Positions 1-9,367 are shown, numbered from the stretch's first letter. The stretch: 64,000 nt of DNA from an uncultured Bacilli bacterium (GCA_934120715.1 CAKOUW010000003.1:1-64000); one strand, 5' to 3'. Numbers and translations: made by a program. Notes: generated from the letters alone by a model not told the origin.

Positions 1-245
1 CCTGCTGTAATGACTTTCCATCCCTTTGGCTTTTTAAGAGTAATATCACCATTACTAAAATCTTCAAATTCTATTTGACTTGCCTCTGATTTAACTATTT
101 TAATATTTTTATCTGGATTATATAGTATTCCTTTACCTTTACTACCACCCTTAGTAAGTAAAATAGTTCCTCCAATAACAACAAGTGCAACGACACCAAT
201 TACAATAAGATTTTTTTTGGAAATATTTAGTTTTCCAATCTTCAT
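1..245 (-). CDS. Membrane-anchored protein, N-terminal part only
   Basis: The gene runs off the left edge, so only its first 81 codons are visible. It starts at an ATG at 245 with a strong GGAAGGAGG site about 9 nt upstream. A short basic N-terminus is followed by one hydrophobic helix (about residues 12-31), then a Gly/Lys-rich linker and the beginning of a hydrophilic, probably extracytoplasmic region. This looks like a single-pass anchor with the C-terminus outside. No family can be assigned from this fragment. It is divergent from the HTH gene at 394. Confidence 0.75.
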   Translation of the reverse strand, partial: MKIGKLNISKKNLIVIGVVALVVIGGTILLTKGGSKGKGILYNPDKNIKIVKSEASQIEFEDFSNGDITLKKPKGWKVITA

Positions 246-364
246 AGAATCGCACTCCTCCTTCCTATTTATTATTGTAAGTTAAAAAATCAAGCAAGAC
301 AATAGAATTGCCTTAAAAACCAATGCTTTTGGTGGAAACTTATTTTTATTATTAAAAAATATAG

Positions 365-370
365 TATAAT
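365..370 (+). promoter_or_regulatory. -10 element of the HTH regulator gene
   Basis: A perfect TATAAT preceded by TAG lies 24 nt before the ATG at 394, with an AAGGAAG ribosome site between. No good -35 hexamer is seen at 16-18 nt, so only the -10 is called. Confidence 0.45.
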
Positions 371-393
371 AATCTTTAAGGAAGTGATAACTT

Positions 394-2121
394 ATGAAAT
401 TTAATGAAGTTTTAAACAGATATTTAAAAGAATTAGGCTGCACTGCAAAAAAATTGTCAATAGAATCAGGATTAACTGGATCAGTTATATGTAGATATAG
501 AAATGGTGAAAGAACGCCTATAAAAAATAGCGAACAACTTAAAAAATTAACAACTGCTCTTTTTAATATTGCCAAAGAAAAAGGGAAAAACAAATATACT
601 CTCGATAAAATAGTAAATGACTTTAATAGTACATTTCCAAATGATGACTTTGACTATACTACTTTTAGTAATAATCTAAATACTTTAATAACATCACTTA
701 ATATCAATACTCATGAAATGTCAAAATATATTGTATTTGATGCCTCACATATTTCAAGAATAAGATATGGTAAAGCTAGACCGTCTAATCCAATAGAGTT
801 TTCTAATAAAATATGCACTTATATTTTCAACAAATATAAAAGTCCTGATGATATAAATAACCTATCTGCTATTATTGGTTGCAAAAAAAGCGACTTAGCA
901 AATAATAAATTTTATAACACTCTATTTGCTTGGTTAACAAGTGAAGCAACTCCAGTTAAAAGCCAAGTATCTGATTTTTTGTATAATCTTGATTCTTTTA
1001 ATTTAGATGATTATATAAAAGTAATAAAGTTTGATAAATTAAAAGTTCCTAGTATTCCTTTTTATAAAGCAAAATCAAGACATTATTACGGACTGGAAGA
1101 AATGAAAGAAGGAGAATTAAACTTCTTTAAAGCAACTGTTTTGTCAAAGTCAAAAGAAGATATTTTTATGTGTAGTGATATGCCAATGGAAGATATGGCA
1201 GAAGATACTGACTTTGGAAAAAAATGGATGTTTGCAATCGCAATGTGTCTAAAAAAAGGACATCACTTAAATATTATCCACAATGTTGATAGACCTTTTA
1301 ATGAAATGATGTTAGGATTAGAAAGTTGGATACCTATTTATATGACTGGGCAAATATCTCCATATTATTTAAAGAATTCAAAAAACAATGTATACAGTCA
1401 TTTAGACTATGTTTCAGGAACTGTAGCATTAACTGGAGAATGCATTAAAGGTTATCATAATAAAGGAATGTATTATTTAACCACTAATAAAAATGAAATT
1501 AGATACTATAAAGAGAAGAGTGATTTACTTCTTAAAAAAGCAAAACCACTTATGGAAATCTATAAAGAAAATAACATAAGAGAATATAAATTATTTCTTA
1601 AAAAAGATGAAAATATAATATGTGATAGGACAAGATATCTTTCAGCACTACCTTTATTTACAATAACTGACGAGCTACTAATTAAAATATTAAAAAGAAA
1701 TAAACTTTCTAAAACTGATATTGATAAAATAATTAAATATAAGAATGAAGAATTAAAATATATGAATAATATTTTCAAAAACAATAAAGTAAACGATTAT
1801 ATTTATGCAATCAAAGAAAATGAGTTTAAAAATGATACTCCATCACTTTCACTAAATAATTTATTCATAGATAAAAAAATAAGTTATACTTATAAGGAAT
1901 ATATGGAACATTTGAAACAAACTAATGAATATACAACAAAAGTAAATAATTATGAAATGAACTATGCAGATAACAAGACATTTAAAAACATAAATATAAC
2001 GTTTATTAAAAATCATTATGTAATCATTTCAAAGAGTTCAAATCCAACAATACACTTTATTATTGAACATCCAAAATTAGTTGAAGCAATTGAAAATTTC
2101 AATCCACTTATAAAGGAATAA
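394..2121 (+). CDS. XRE-like HTH regulator with large C-terminal domain, function unknown
   Basis: 575 residues. The first 60 or so residues form a lambda-repressor-like helix-turn-helix (KKLSIESGLTGSVICRYRNG). A second HTH-like segment lies near residues 90-150 (ISRIRYGKARPSNP). The remaining roughly 350 residues, rich in Tyr, Lys and Asn, match nothing I can name; they could be a ligand-sensing or protein-interaction domain. The ATG at 394 has an AAGGAAG site at the right distance. The gene is alone on the plus strand between two minus-strand genes. DNA binding is inferred from the HTH; the target is unknown. Confidence 0.65.
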   Translation: MKFNEVLNRYLKELGCTAKKLSIESGLTGSVICRYRNGERTPIKNSEQLKKLTTALFNIAKEKGKNKYTLDKIVNDFNSTFPNDDFDYTTFSNNLNTLITSLNINTHEMSKYIVFDASHISRIRYGKARPSNPIEFSNKICTYIFNKYKSPDDINNLSAIIGCKKSDLANNKFYNTLFAWLTSEATPVKSQVSDFLYNLDSFNLDDYIKVIKFDKLKVPSIPFYKAKSRHYYGLEEMKEGELNFFKATVLSKSKEDIFMCSDMPMEDMAEDTDFGKKWMFAIAMCLKKGHHLNIIHNVDRPFNEMMLGLESWIPIYMTGQISPYYLKNSKNNVYSHLDYVSGTVALTGECIKGYHNKGMYYLTTNKNEIRYYKEKSDLLLKKAKPLMEIYKENNIREYKLFLKKDENIICDRTRYLSALPLFTITDELLIKILKRNKLSKTDIDKIIKYKNEELKYMNNIFKNNKVNDYIYAIKENEFKNDTPSLSLNNLFIDKKISYTYKEYMEHLKQTNEYTTKVNNYEMNYADNKTFKNINITFIKNHYVIISKSSNPTIHFIIEHPKLVEAIENFNPLIKE

Positions 2122-2163
2122 TATGCAATAACCTTCTAATATTTTATCCAATAATTTGTAGCC

Positions 2164-2207
2164 AAAAAGCAGTTAAAACCTCATTTATAGGTAATTAACT
2201 GCTTAAA
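2164..2207 (-). terminator. Terminator of the collagen-like gene
   Basis: Perfect 10-bp inverted repeat AAGCAGTTAA / TTAACTGCTT (2167-2176 and 2195-2204) with an inner ACCT/AGGT pair. On the minus strand it is followed by TTTTT, just past the stop of the collagen-like gene. It may also serve the converging HTH gene. Confidence 0.75.
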
Positions 2208-2227
2208 CTTATATTATGCTATTTTAC

Positions 2228-3295
2228 CTAATGTATCTTAATAACACTCAACATAGCATTAGTACTACCATTAAATATTAAATTAACGGCCATAGATGCT
2301 TTAGCATTCAGCGTCACAGCGTCATTTTCTTGAAGTGATACAATAGTTGTACCACTTATACTATTAATTATCTGAGCTTGAAACTCACTAGTGGCATTAG
2401 TCGCTGGCTGAAGCAAATCATTAGCTCTAATAGACAATGTTATAGAACAATCTTCATTAGTAGCACCACATAACAAATACGAAATCAAATAAACTCCTGT
2501 TTCTTTAATCTTTATGGAATTATTATCAGGATAATCAGTAAAAAGAGCCACGCCCTTTTCAGGTAAAGGTATGACCGTATCCACTCCCTGTACCAAACTA
2601 AGCTGAGTTTCAATCATCGAATATCTAAGTCCATAAGCAGATATAAAAGAAGGACCAGCAGGGCCTGGAGGTCCTACATCGCCTTTAGCACCTTTAGGTA
2701 TAAGAAAAGAAAGATGATGAACCCAGTTTTCAAACGTATCCATTACTTGAGCTGGTTCCCCTGGTTCGAGGGTTTCTGTCTCATCTATAGCAATATGTTC
2801 ACTCCTACCAATTTCACCAGGTAATCCTCTAGGACCTATATCCCCCCTATCACCTTTAATACCTTTAGGTATTTTAAAATCTAAAACAACATCAATAGGA
2901 GTACCAACATTTATAACGTCAGCTCCTTCATCAGAATCTACTGTTTCCACTGAACCTATCTGAATAGTAGAAGGCCCTTGAGCCCCTCTTTCACCTTTTG
3001 GTCCCTGTGGACCAGGAATTCCAACATCACCTTTTTCACCTTGAACACCTTGAATTCCCTGTTCACCTTTGTCACCCTTTATTCCCCTAGGTATTTTAAA
3101 ATTTAAAACAACATCCTGCACTGTTCCGACATTTTCAACTACAGCCTCACTGCCAGCATCTAAAGTATCAGTTTTTCCAACCTCAATAGTTGAAGGTCCT
3201 TGTGAACCCCTCTCACCTTTTGGTCCCTGTATATAACAATATTTATATCCAGTTGGAGTTTCATGTTTACCACCGCAATTACAATTATTATGCAT
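2228..3295 (-). CDS. Collagen-like (Gly-X-Y) surface protein with BclA-like C-terminal domain
   Basis: 355 residues from the ATG at 3295, which follows GGGGGGAG; the open frame extends 27 codons further but without a ribosome site. There is a Cys/Gly-rich head (HNNCNCGG). Then four blocks of Gly-X-Y collagen triplets (such as GPKGERG, GIKGDKGEQG, GPPGPAGPS) alternate with about 45-residue modules ending in a DVVLxFKIPxG-like motif. A roughly 130-residue C-terminal beta-rich domain resembles the C1q/TNF-like fold of exosporium BclA proteins. No signal peptide is visible, which fits a spore-surface protein made in the mother cell; a phage-tail-like fibre is the alternative. Higher GC than its neighbours reflects Gly/Pro codons. 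Confidence 0.75.
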   Translation of the reverse strand: MHNNCNCGGKHETPTGYKYCYIQGPKGERGSQGPSTIEVGKTDTLDAGSEAVVENVGTVQDVVLNFKIPRGIKGDKGEQGIQGVQGEKGDVGIPGPQGPKGERGAQGPSTIQIGSVETVDSDEGADVINVGTPIDVVLDFKIPKGIKGDRGDIGPRGLPGEIGRSEHIAIDETETLEPGEPAQVMDTFENWVHHLSFLIPKGAKGDVGPPGPAGPSFISAYGLRYSMIETQLSLVQGVDTVIPLPEKGVALFTDYPDNNSIKIKETGVYLISYLLCGATNEDCSITLSIRANDLLQPATNATSEFQAQIINSISGTTIVSLQENDAVTLNAKASMAVNLIFNGSTNAMLSVIKIH

Positions 3296-3436
3296 AGACT
3301 CCCCCCAATCACATATTATATAATAATTAATAATGCAAACATCAATATAATTTATGTTAAATATACATAATTGCATAATTAATATATAATACCTACTGAA
3401 ATTATTAATATACTTCTCTCACTAATAATTTTCACC

Positions 3437-3471
3437 AAAAAAGAAGTATATCTTTTATAATATACCTCTTC
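3437..3471 (-). terminator. Terminator of the first InlB-repeat gene
   Basis: On the minus strand GAGGTATAT and ATATACTTC pair over 9 bp (one G-U), around an 8-nt loop, followed by TTTTTT. It lies 34 nt past the stop at 3505. Confidence 0.8.
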
Positions 3472-3504
3472 AACAACAATTTAAAAGTTGATAGACTTTT
3501 TTTA

Positions 3505-4629
3505 TTATTTTTTCTTAGCATCGACAGTTAACGTTCTACTACACTTTTTACCATTTAATTCATAACCATCTTCACAATAGAAGAGCTTATTTGTTCTTAA
3601 CTCACACATGCCACTAGAATTTTTTGTACCACCAGATGGACAAAATTCTATTTCTTCATGACGGAAAGAAGCATAATAACAGGCCCCATTATAGTACACT
3701 CTTCCGTGACTTGAACAATATCCTGGATTAGATTCATCATAAACTTTTCCATAATAACACATACCATTACTCTCATCATAAACTGCCTCGCTAGCTTTAT
3801 AGCTACCGTGATCCACACAACCCCATTCATAATCAACATCTATTTCTGTTAAACAATATTCACGATCCCAGGCACCACCATTATATCCTTGTGGACATCT
3901 TCCATTAGCATTTTTAGTTTCAGTTTTAGTACATTTCTTTCCTTCTAATGTATAGCCTTTATCACAATAATAAACCTCTTCTTTTGGAGAATCTTTTTTA
4001 TTTTCATTATTTTCAGATTGCTCTGTTTTTTTGCCTTTTTCTACCTTTTCTTCAACCTCATCCCATTTAGCATACAAAGTTATACTCTCATCTAATAAGA
4101 CCTTATTATAAACTGGTACCCCATTTTTATCTTCCCAAGTAACAAACTTATATCCATCTTTAGTGGGCTCTTCAGGTAATGTTAACTCAACACCTTTATT
4201 TATAGTAATTGAATTAACCTTACTACCACCATTTGAATCAAATGTAACAGTGATTGTCTCTGGTTTTTTACTATATACAGCTTTTAATTTAATATTTTTA
4301 TCAATACTCTTTTTAAAATTAAAAACATCTTTTGCTAAAACATCTTTTCCATTTTTTGTCCCTATAACCTCATACCAACCAATAAAGTCATCCCCTAAAT
4401 CATTTTTATCCTTAATAGCACTCTTATCAATGGTTTTATTATATTTAACACTAATAGTTACCCCTTTAGTTCCATTACCCAAATCAAAAGAAACCTCAAA
4501 CTTCCTATTAAAAAACCATAGCAAAAATATTAAAACTACCACAGCTAATAATCCAAAAATGATAAAAAAAACTTTGCTTTTACTAAGAATTTTTTCCTTT
4601 CCCTTTAATTCCTTATCATTCTCACTCAT
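3505..4629 (-). CDS. Membrane-anchored InlB/Flg_new-repeat protein with Cys-rich C-terminus (intact cassette copy 1)
   Basis: 374 residues. A short charged N-terminus is followed by one membrane helix (about 19-40). Two Listeria-Bacteroides (Flg_new) repeats follow: FEVSFDLGNG...FIGWYEV and ITVTFDSNGGSKV...FVTWEDKNG...LYAKWDE. After a Lys/Glu/Asn linker comes a C-terminal domain with about 14 Cys, bounded by two similar motifs (YYCDKGYTLEGKKC and FYCEDGYELNGKKC). It is probably displayed outside the membrane; Flg_new repeats are usually adhesive or structural. AGAGAGGAG precedes the ATG. It is divergent from a broken response regulator at 4793, and the arrangement is repeated at 8069-10080. 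Confidence 0.75.
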   Translation of the reverse strand: MSENDKELKGKEKILSKSKVFFIIFGLLAVVVLIFLLWFFNRKFEVSFDLGNGTKGVTISVKYNKTIDKSAIKDKNDLGDDFIGWYEVIGTKNGKDVLAKDVFNFKKSIDKNIKLKAVYSKKPETITVTFDSNGGSKVNSITINKGVELTLPEEPTKDGYKFVTWEDKNGVPVYNKVLLDESITLYAKWDEVEEKVEKGKKTEQSENNENKKDSPKEEVYYCDKGYTLEGKKCTKTETKNANGRCPQGYNGGAWDREYCLTEIDVDYEWGCVDHGSYKASEAVYDESNGMCYYGKVYDESNPGYCSSHGRVYYNGACYYASFRHEEIEFCPSGGTKNSSGMCELRTNKLFYCEDGYELNGKKCSRTLTVDAKKK

Positions 4630-4712
4630 AAAATACTCCTCTCTAAAACTATTATACGTAATATATAAAATAATTACTATATGGCAAAAGTCATAAAAAC
4701 AAATAAATAAAA

Positions 4713-4726
4713 GTGAAATTAATCAC
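4713..4726. promoter_or_regulatory. GTGA-N6-TCAC dyad between the divergent cassette genes (copy 1)
   Basis: Perfect 4+4 inverted repeat midway between the InlB-repeat gene (84 nt from its ATG) and the response-regulator start (67 nt). The same dyad with the same spacing recurs at 9368-9381 in the duplicated cassette. It is a candidate operator for the LuxR-type regulator (inference). Confidence 0.5.
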
Positions 4727-4792
4727 AAATAGTAGTAATAAATATACCATTCTTAATAAATCAATGTTACTATAAATAAAAAAGGTGATATT

Positions 4793-5315
4793 ATGAAGAA
4801 AAAAATAATTATTATTGAAGAACAAATAATATTAAATGATCACTAAAAAAGTTTATTAACAATACTTATAATGTAGTTGCAACAAGTGATGATGCTAAAG
4901 ATATGTTAAAATTATGTGATGAACATCAACCAAACTTAGTTTTAACAAATATACGTACCAAAAATAACTCGTCTGGAATTTCTAATGATAAAAAAGTAAA
5001 AGATAAACATGGTAACAAAATAAAAATCTTAGCCATAACAGAGTTACCAGAAATAACTTTCTTAAGTCAAGCAAAAAAAGCTAATTTAGATGGTCTTATT
5101 TATAAAAATATTGACAGTGAAACCATACTTACATTTATTATACAAATACTAAATGAATATAAGCTATTTCCAAATAATATTAATAATAACAACCATCAAT
5201 TTAATAATTTAACTGAAAAAGAACTAAAAATTTTAACATACTTATGCTCTGGATATGAAAGAGAGCATATTGCTAAAAAACTAAATATAACAACGGGAAC
5301 ACTAAAAAATTATAT
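4793..5315 (+). pseudogene. Broken LuxR-type response regulator (cassette copy 1)
   Basis: Close paralogue of the intact regulator at 9454. The ATG at 4793 has an AAAGGTG site, but the frame ends after 17 codons (stop at 4844-4846). One base is missing near 4841-4844 relative to the paralogue (CACTAAAAAAG against ATGTTAAAAAAG). In the restored frame the match continues through the receiver domain and into the HTH. The phosphoacceptor Asp (LTDI in the paralogue) is now Asn (LTNI). At about 5315 the similarity stops inside the HTH (GTLKNYI) and the sequence becomes the antisense of a truncated tag gene. The open frame 4903-5382 is therefore a chimera and not a real protein. Confidence 0.85.
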
Positions 5316-5772
5316 CCCTCTTTTTATTAAATCATTAGAAATATTATCTGATAATTTCGAAGTAGTCTTATTAACTTCATAAATAATTTTACCATTCCAA
5401 AAACCCCTTAAATAATTTCCAAAAGATCCAAACTCATCCTCTATTTTTCTAAATACTTTAGAATTACTAATAGCAGCCTTAATCTTAAGTTTATTTCTAA
5501 CTATTTTTTATTATTTAATAGTTCATTAATTTTTATATCATCATAATTAATAATCTTATCTATATTAAAATTATCAAATGCTACTCTAAAATCAGCTCTT
5601 TTATTTAAAATACACTCCCAAGATAGCCCTGCTTCAAATGATTCGATAATTAACATTTCAAACAAATAACGCTCATCTAAATTAAAATGCCCCACTCTTT
5701 ATCATGATATAAAACATAAAGATTATTATTCAAATTACACCAAGAACATCTCTTTTTATTATCTACATCCAC
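5313..5772 (-). pseudogene. tag: Broken DNA-3-methyladenine glycosylase I (Tag)
   Basis: Read with frame corrections, the minus strand encodes a Tag-family base-excision glycosylase. The GTG at 5772 (AGGTGAT just upstream) begins a segment with RCSWC, LYVLYHDKEWG, then HFNLDERYLFEMLIIES, AGLSWECILNKRADFRVAF, IVRNKLKIKAAI and FGSFGNYLRGF. Three lesions are visible. A deletion/frameshift follows EWG near 5695. A one-base loss lies in an A-run near 5500. The C-terminus is cut after LIKRG at the junction with the response-regulator fragment (5313-5316), removing the conserved KFVG...QAxGxVNDH end. The open frame 5501-5695 is only the middle piece. Confidence 0.85.
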
Positions 5773-5797
5773 TTAAATCACCTAAATGATTATACAA

Positions 5798-5822
5798 TAA
5801 AAAGCTAGAATATTCTAGCCTT
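5798..5822 (-). terminator. Terminator of the 169-aa membrane protein gene
   Basis: 16-bp palindrome GCTAGAATATTCTAGC followed on the minus strand by TTTTTATT, about 50 nt past the stop at 5874. Confidence 0.75.
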
Positions 5823-5873
5823 CATAATTCACAGAAAAAATTATACTATCAAATTATTATTTTTAATTGTTTT

Positions 5874-6383
5874 TTAAGATACATACTTTAATTTAAATTT
5901 TTCTTTTTTACAAGATTTAGATGTACAATATTCAATTATTATTTTGATTTTATCTTTAAAATCTTGTTCAGTAACGCTATCTAATACTGATTGTTCACAT
6001 TCCGTACAAACCTGTCCACCTTCATAAAAACTCAAACTTTCCAATCTAGAATTAATTTTATTTAGCTTGCTGTTGTTTTCCCTAGTCTGCCATATCTCAT
6101 CCTCAAAATATACATAAACAAGTTCTTTTTTTAAATCTGAAATTTTTCTATTTTGCTTGAAATCAGATATATATATTCTTCTCTCATTACCTTCTAAATA
6201 TACTTTTCCCGTATCAAAACTAAAATTTTCACTTTTCCCAGAAAATTCGAATGTTGTTTCATCAAACTTTGGAGAATACATCATCTCATTATCTAAAGTA
6301 TTTTCTAATGTTATATATGTTAAAAAGAAAACAAGTATCGCTAATACAAATAGTATGATTGTACCAATTATTATTTTTTTCAT
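5874..6383 (-). CDS. Hypothetical single-pass membrane protein
   Basis: 169 residues; AAGGAGG sits 6 nt before the ATG. There is one N-terminal membrane helix (about 4-25), then a hydrophilic, probably external domain rich in charged residues. Two Cys pairs (CTEC and CTSKSC) in the last third could form disulfides or bind metal. No family recognised. It stands alone, with its own terminator. Confidence 0.6.
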   Translation of the reverse strand: MKKIIIGTIILFVLAILVFFLTYITLENTLDNEMMYSPKFDETTFEFSGKSENFSFDTGKVYLEGNERRIYISDFKQNRKISDLKKELVYVYFEDEIWQTRENNSKLNKINSRLESLSFYEGGQVCTECEQSVLDSVTEQDFKDKIKIIIEYCTSKSCKKEKFKLKYVS

Positions 6384-6494
6384 ATTTCCTCCTTCTTATA
6401 TTATATCACGTTTAATATGTTTAGAAAAAATATCCAGTTTTTCAGTTTCTCATTACTTTTAAATTCTTACTAACTTTGAATTTCTCTATAAGAT

Positions 6495-6525
6495 AAAAAA
6501 AAGGAAGCAAATATTATTTACCTCC
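6495..6525 (-). terminator. Terminator of the beta-helix surface protein gene
   Basis: On the minus strand GGAGGTAAAT and ATTTGCTTCC pair (two G-U) around AAT, followed by eight T. It lies 33 nt past the stop. Confidence 0.8.
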
Positions 6526-6557
6526 ATAATGCACAAAATATAAACTAAATAAAACTA

Positions 6558-7934
6558 TTATGCATTCATTTTATTATATTTTTTAGTTAATAATATAACT
6601 CCAGCTAATCCAAATATTGATAGAATTGAAGTTATAACATAAATTAAAATATTGTCAGCTGTTTCTGGATTAACTACCTCAACAGGTACTTTCTCTGATA
6701 CAACTTTAATAACTATGTTTTTATCTATACTGTTAAATGTCAACTTACCATCATCTGGTAACTGTATTTCTTCATTATTTACTAAAAGTGATTTTATTCT
6801 GTATCCATCTTTGGCCTTAATATTAACTTCTTTGTTTTCACCTTCAATAATAATTAATTCATCAGTTATATCAGATTCGCTATTCTCATCTGTTACTACA
6901 CTAAAAGTAAATTTAGAAAGTGTTTTAACATAACTATATCTTCCCAAACTATATGGCTCTGTTAAAAGATATGAATCTTCCTTACTATTCCCTCCATATA
7001 CAACCTTGTTTTCAAAATTTGATAATGTAGGTGTACCGATAAAAGCATAATTTCTAGCATTTATTTCATATGAACCACCATCAATATCAATTCCATCATC
7101 TGAACCAATACCATAATTACCATCTTTCAAATAAACATTGCAATTATTAAGAGCTACTGTCGAATCAGACCAAATCCCTCCAGCACCACTTTCTAAATCA
7201 AATGTAGAATTTGACAATGTCATTGTACTAGCACTGTAAACATTAGCAAAACCACTTTTAGCTTTAACTTTAGAATTTTTAATAACTAAAGTACCAACAC
7301 CATTTTCTTTCTTTACAAAAATAGCATTAGATTGTTCTCCTGTTGCTTCTAAAAATAATTCACTATCACTTATTTCCATCTTAGCAAATGATGCTATGGC
7401 AGAACCCCAACCCTTAGCTTCTACTTTAGAACCATTTTTAATAAATAATCCATTTACAGCTTCAATAGCTGTTGAATATTCCTTGGTATTAGTCAAATCT
7501 AATTTTGCACCATCAACAGTTATAATTTCACCTTTAATAGTTGGGTAAATTGTTTGTGCTGTTAATTTTCCATCGCCTGATATTATAATATTTTTACTTG
7601 TTCTTATAGCAAAAGAATCCTTACCAGTAACAGTAATAGTATTATTACCTTTTAACACAATTTTAAATGTTTCTGTAGTATTAGTAATATTAATAATATC
7701 AACAGTTTCAAGATCTGAGGTAATAGTAGCATTATCTAAAATAATTTCTTTAGTACTATCATTGTAAGTAAGTGTTCCATCACCACAAGTAACCACATTA
7801 GTTGTATCAGTTAAACGTACTCCCTTTACATAAACATCATAGTCTTTAGCTTCTACATTCATAACACCCACAACAAAAAGTCCAACAAATGTAAATAATG
7901 ATGTTAGTAAATACTTCTTCATTTTATTTTTCAT
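6558..7934 (-). CDS. Secreted beta-helix-like surface protein with NPETAD C-terminal anchor
   Basis: 458 residues from the ATG at 7934. An upstream in-frame ATG at 7949 is rejected because the AAAGGAG ribosome site lies inside its first codons. It has a signal peptide (MKNKMKKYLL plus hydrophobic core, cut near VEA/KDYD). Then comes a long run of short repeated beta-strands (such as ITVTGKDSFAI, LVIKNSKVKAKSG, MTLSNSTFDLESG), typical of right-handed parallel beta-helix or carbohydrate-binding proteins, and a small beta domain near residues 345-420. The C-terminus has the sorting-signal layout NPETADNI, hydrophobic helix, KKYNK. The same NPxTxD(N/K)I motif ends the protein at 21263. Likely wall- or membrane-attached. 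Confidence 0.75.
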   Translation of the reverse strand: MKNKMKKYLLTSLFTFVGLFVVGVMNVEAKDYDVYVKGVRLTDTTNVVTCGDGTLTYNDSTKEIILDNATITSDLETVDIINITNTTETFKIVLKGNNTITVTGKDSFAIRTSKNIIISGDGKLTAQTIYPTIKGEIITVDGAKLDLTNTKEYSTAIEAVNGLFIKNGSKVEAKGWGSAIASFAKMEISDSELFLEATGEQSNAIFVKKENGVGTLVIKNSKVKAKSGFANVYSASTMTLSNSTFDLESGAGGIWSDSTVALNNCNVYLKDGNYGIGSDDGIDIDGGSYEINARNYAFIGTPTLSNFENKVVYGGNSKEDSYLLTEPYSLGRYSYVKTLSKFTFSVVTDENSESDITDELIIIEGENKEVNIKAKDGYRIKSLLVNNEEIQLPDDGKLTFNSIDKNIVIKVVSEKVPVEVVNPETADNILIYVITSILSIFGLAGVILLTKKYNKMNA

Positions 7935-7965
7935 ATATTCTCCTTTCATAATTAATTATATTAAA

Positions 7966-7998
7966 TAAAGTACTTTTAGCATATATGCTAGAAGTAAT
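7966..7998 (-). terminator. Possible terminator of the broken InlB-repeat gene
   Basis: 12-bp arms (TACTTTTAGCAT / ATGCTAGAAGTA) with a single mismatch and a 2-nt centre. The downstream T-rich run on the minus strand is interrupted, so this is less certain than its neighbours. Confidence 0.5.
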
Positions 7999-8068
7999 AA
8001 AAAATACATAAAAAATATGATAAGAATCATGCCTCCGCCATATATTTAAAATCTCCTAAAGTAATTTG

Positions 8069-9285
8069 TTATGCTACATATCTAACCATAGATGCCGTTA
8101 ATTTTTGTCCACTCCTCGTAGTAGCGGTTACTCTAACATTTGCTTCTCTCGTATCACCTGATGCATTATAACAAATATACTCACTATTATAAGTTGTACC
8201 AAAACCCTCTCCTCTAACTATTGTATAACCAATACTTACATAATATGAGTTATTGCAAGAACCAGCCCAAGCTACATCTTGGTTAGCAACCAAAGTAAAT
8301 GTATTAGGTCTTCTCCACCCCATTTCATCATTAGTAAAATTTTGATAATAAGTATTATTGTTAAATGTATAACGAACACCTAAATCCTTTTCTATATATG
8401 TTGTTGTTGTAGCACTCTTTCCTGAAGGTAGAACTGCTTTAACTGTAACAGTTACTCCTCCACTACATTCAGAACCTATTGCTCTAATGTCACCAGTACT
8501 AGAATTTACTGTAACACATCTACTATCAGTATCAACTAACTCATATCTAACTTCACCAGTTCCATTAACTACGCTAGCCGTAGTCTTTGCTCCATAACCA
8601 TTTCTATGAATTGCACTTCTATCAATTGCAAAAGTAATTGATCCTACTTTAGACTGTTCAGCTGGCTTTTGCTCAGGCTTTTCATCTTTTTTCGCTTCTT
8701 CAACTTTTTCCCATACTGCATATAAAGTATTACTATCTTCAAATAAAGTATTATTATTAACTACATTACCATCCTTATCTTCCCAGTTTTTAAAGTTATC
8801 CCCATCTCTTGTAGGATTTCCTGGAAAACTTAATTCACTACCCTTATCAATAGTAATAGATTCCACTTCAGAACCACCTCTACTATCAAAATTAATAGTA
8901 ATACGCTCAACTCCAACCTCATATATAGCTTTTAACTTAGTTTTCTTATTAATTTTAGTCTTAAAATCAAACTTCTTATTCGTAACCTTTTCCTTACCAT
9001 TACTATCTTTAGTCACTAAAAACTATCCTATAAATGAATTACCAAGCTTTTTCTTAGCATCAATATCTTTCCTTTTTATTGTCTTATTATATTTAACATA
9101 AACAATCTTATTATCTCTACCATCATTATAGTCAAATCTAACTTCAAATTTTCTATTAAAAAAACATAATAAGAAAAGTAAAATAATTAATAAAACAATT
9201 TCCAAAACTATGAATAATTTATTATTATTTTTATCCTCCTTTTTTTATCCACATCTTTTACTTCTATTTTCCTACTCTTAGACAT
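8069..9285 (-). pseudogene. Broken InlB/Flg_new-repeat membrane protein (cassette copy 2)
   Basis: Paralogue of the gene at 3505 with three lesions. (1) The ATG at 9285 (MSKSRKIEVKD) lacks the GGAG of copy 1. (2) A base is lost in an A-run near 9240; without it the frame ends at a TAG about 75 nt on. (3) In the FIGW motif Trp TGG is now TAG (9023-9025), followed in frame by the rest. Restored, it has a charged N-terminus, one membrane helix, two Flg_new repeats and then an Ig/BIG2-like domain (GSITFAIDRSAI to the end) in place of the Cys-rich domain of copy 1. The 315-residue downstream frame (8069-9016) is open from a GTG but has no visible ribosome site, so secretion is doubtful. Confidence 0.8.
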
Positions 9286-9367
9286 AAACGCAACTCTCTA
9301 ATAATATTATACTTAAAATATAAACTGTTTCCTGTATGTCAAGAGTAATAAAATACACTATAAAAAA

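Noticed and set aside
3296..3420. SigK-type promoter before the collagen-like gene
   Set aside because: A CATAAATTA matches the loose -10 pattern, but no -35 supports it and such AT-rich matches are expected by chance.
4903..5382. 159-residue frame as an intact response regulator
   Set aside because: Its start lies inside the receiver domain and its last 22 residues are antisense tag sequence.
5501..5695. 64-residue frame as an independent gene
   Set aside because: It is the middle of the broken tag gene; conserved Tag sequence continues in other frames on both sides.
9023..9285. Programmed frameshift or stop readthrough in the second InlB-repeat gene
   Set aside because: There are three separate lesions including loss of the ribosome site, no slippery-site-plus-structure arrangement is evident, and the paralogue is intact; decay is simpler.
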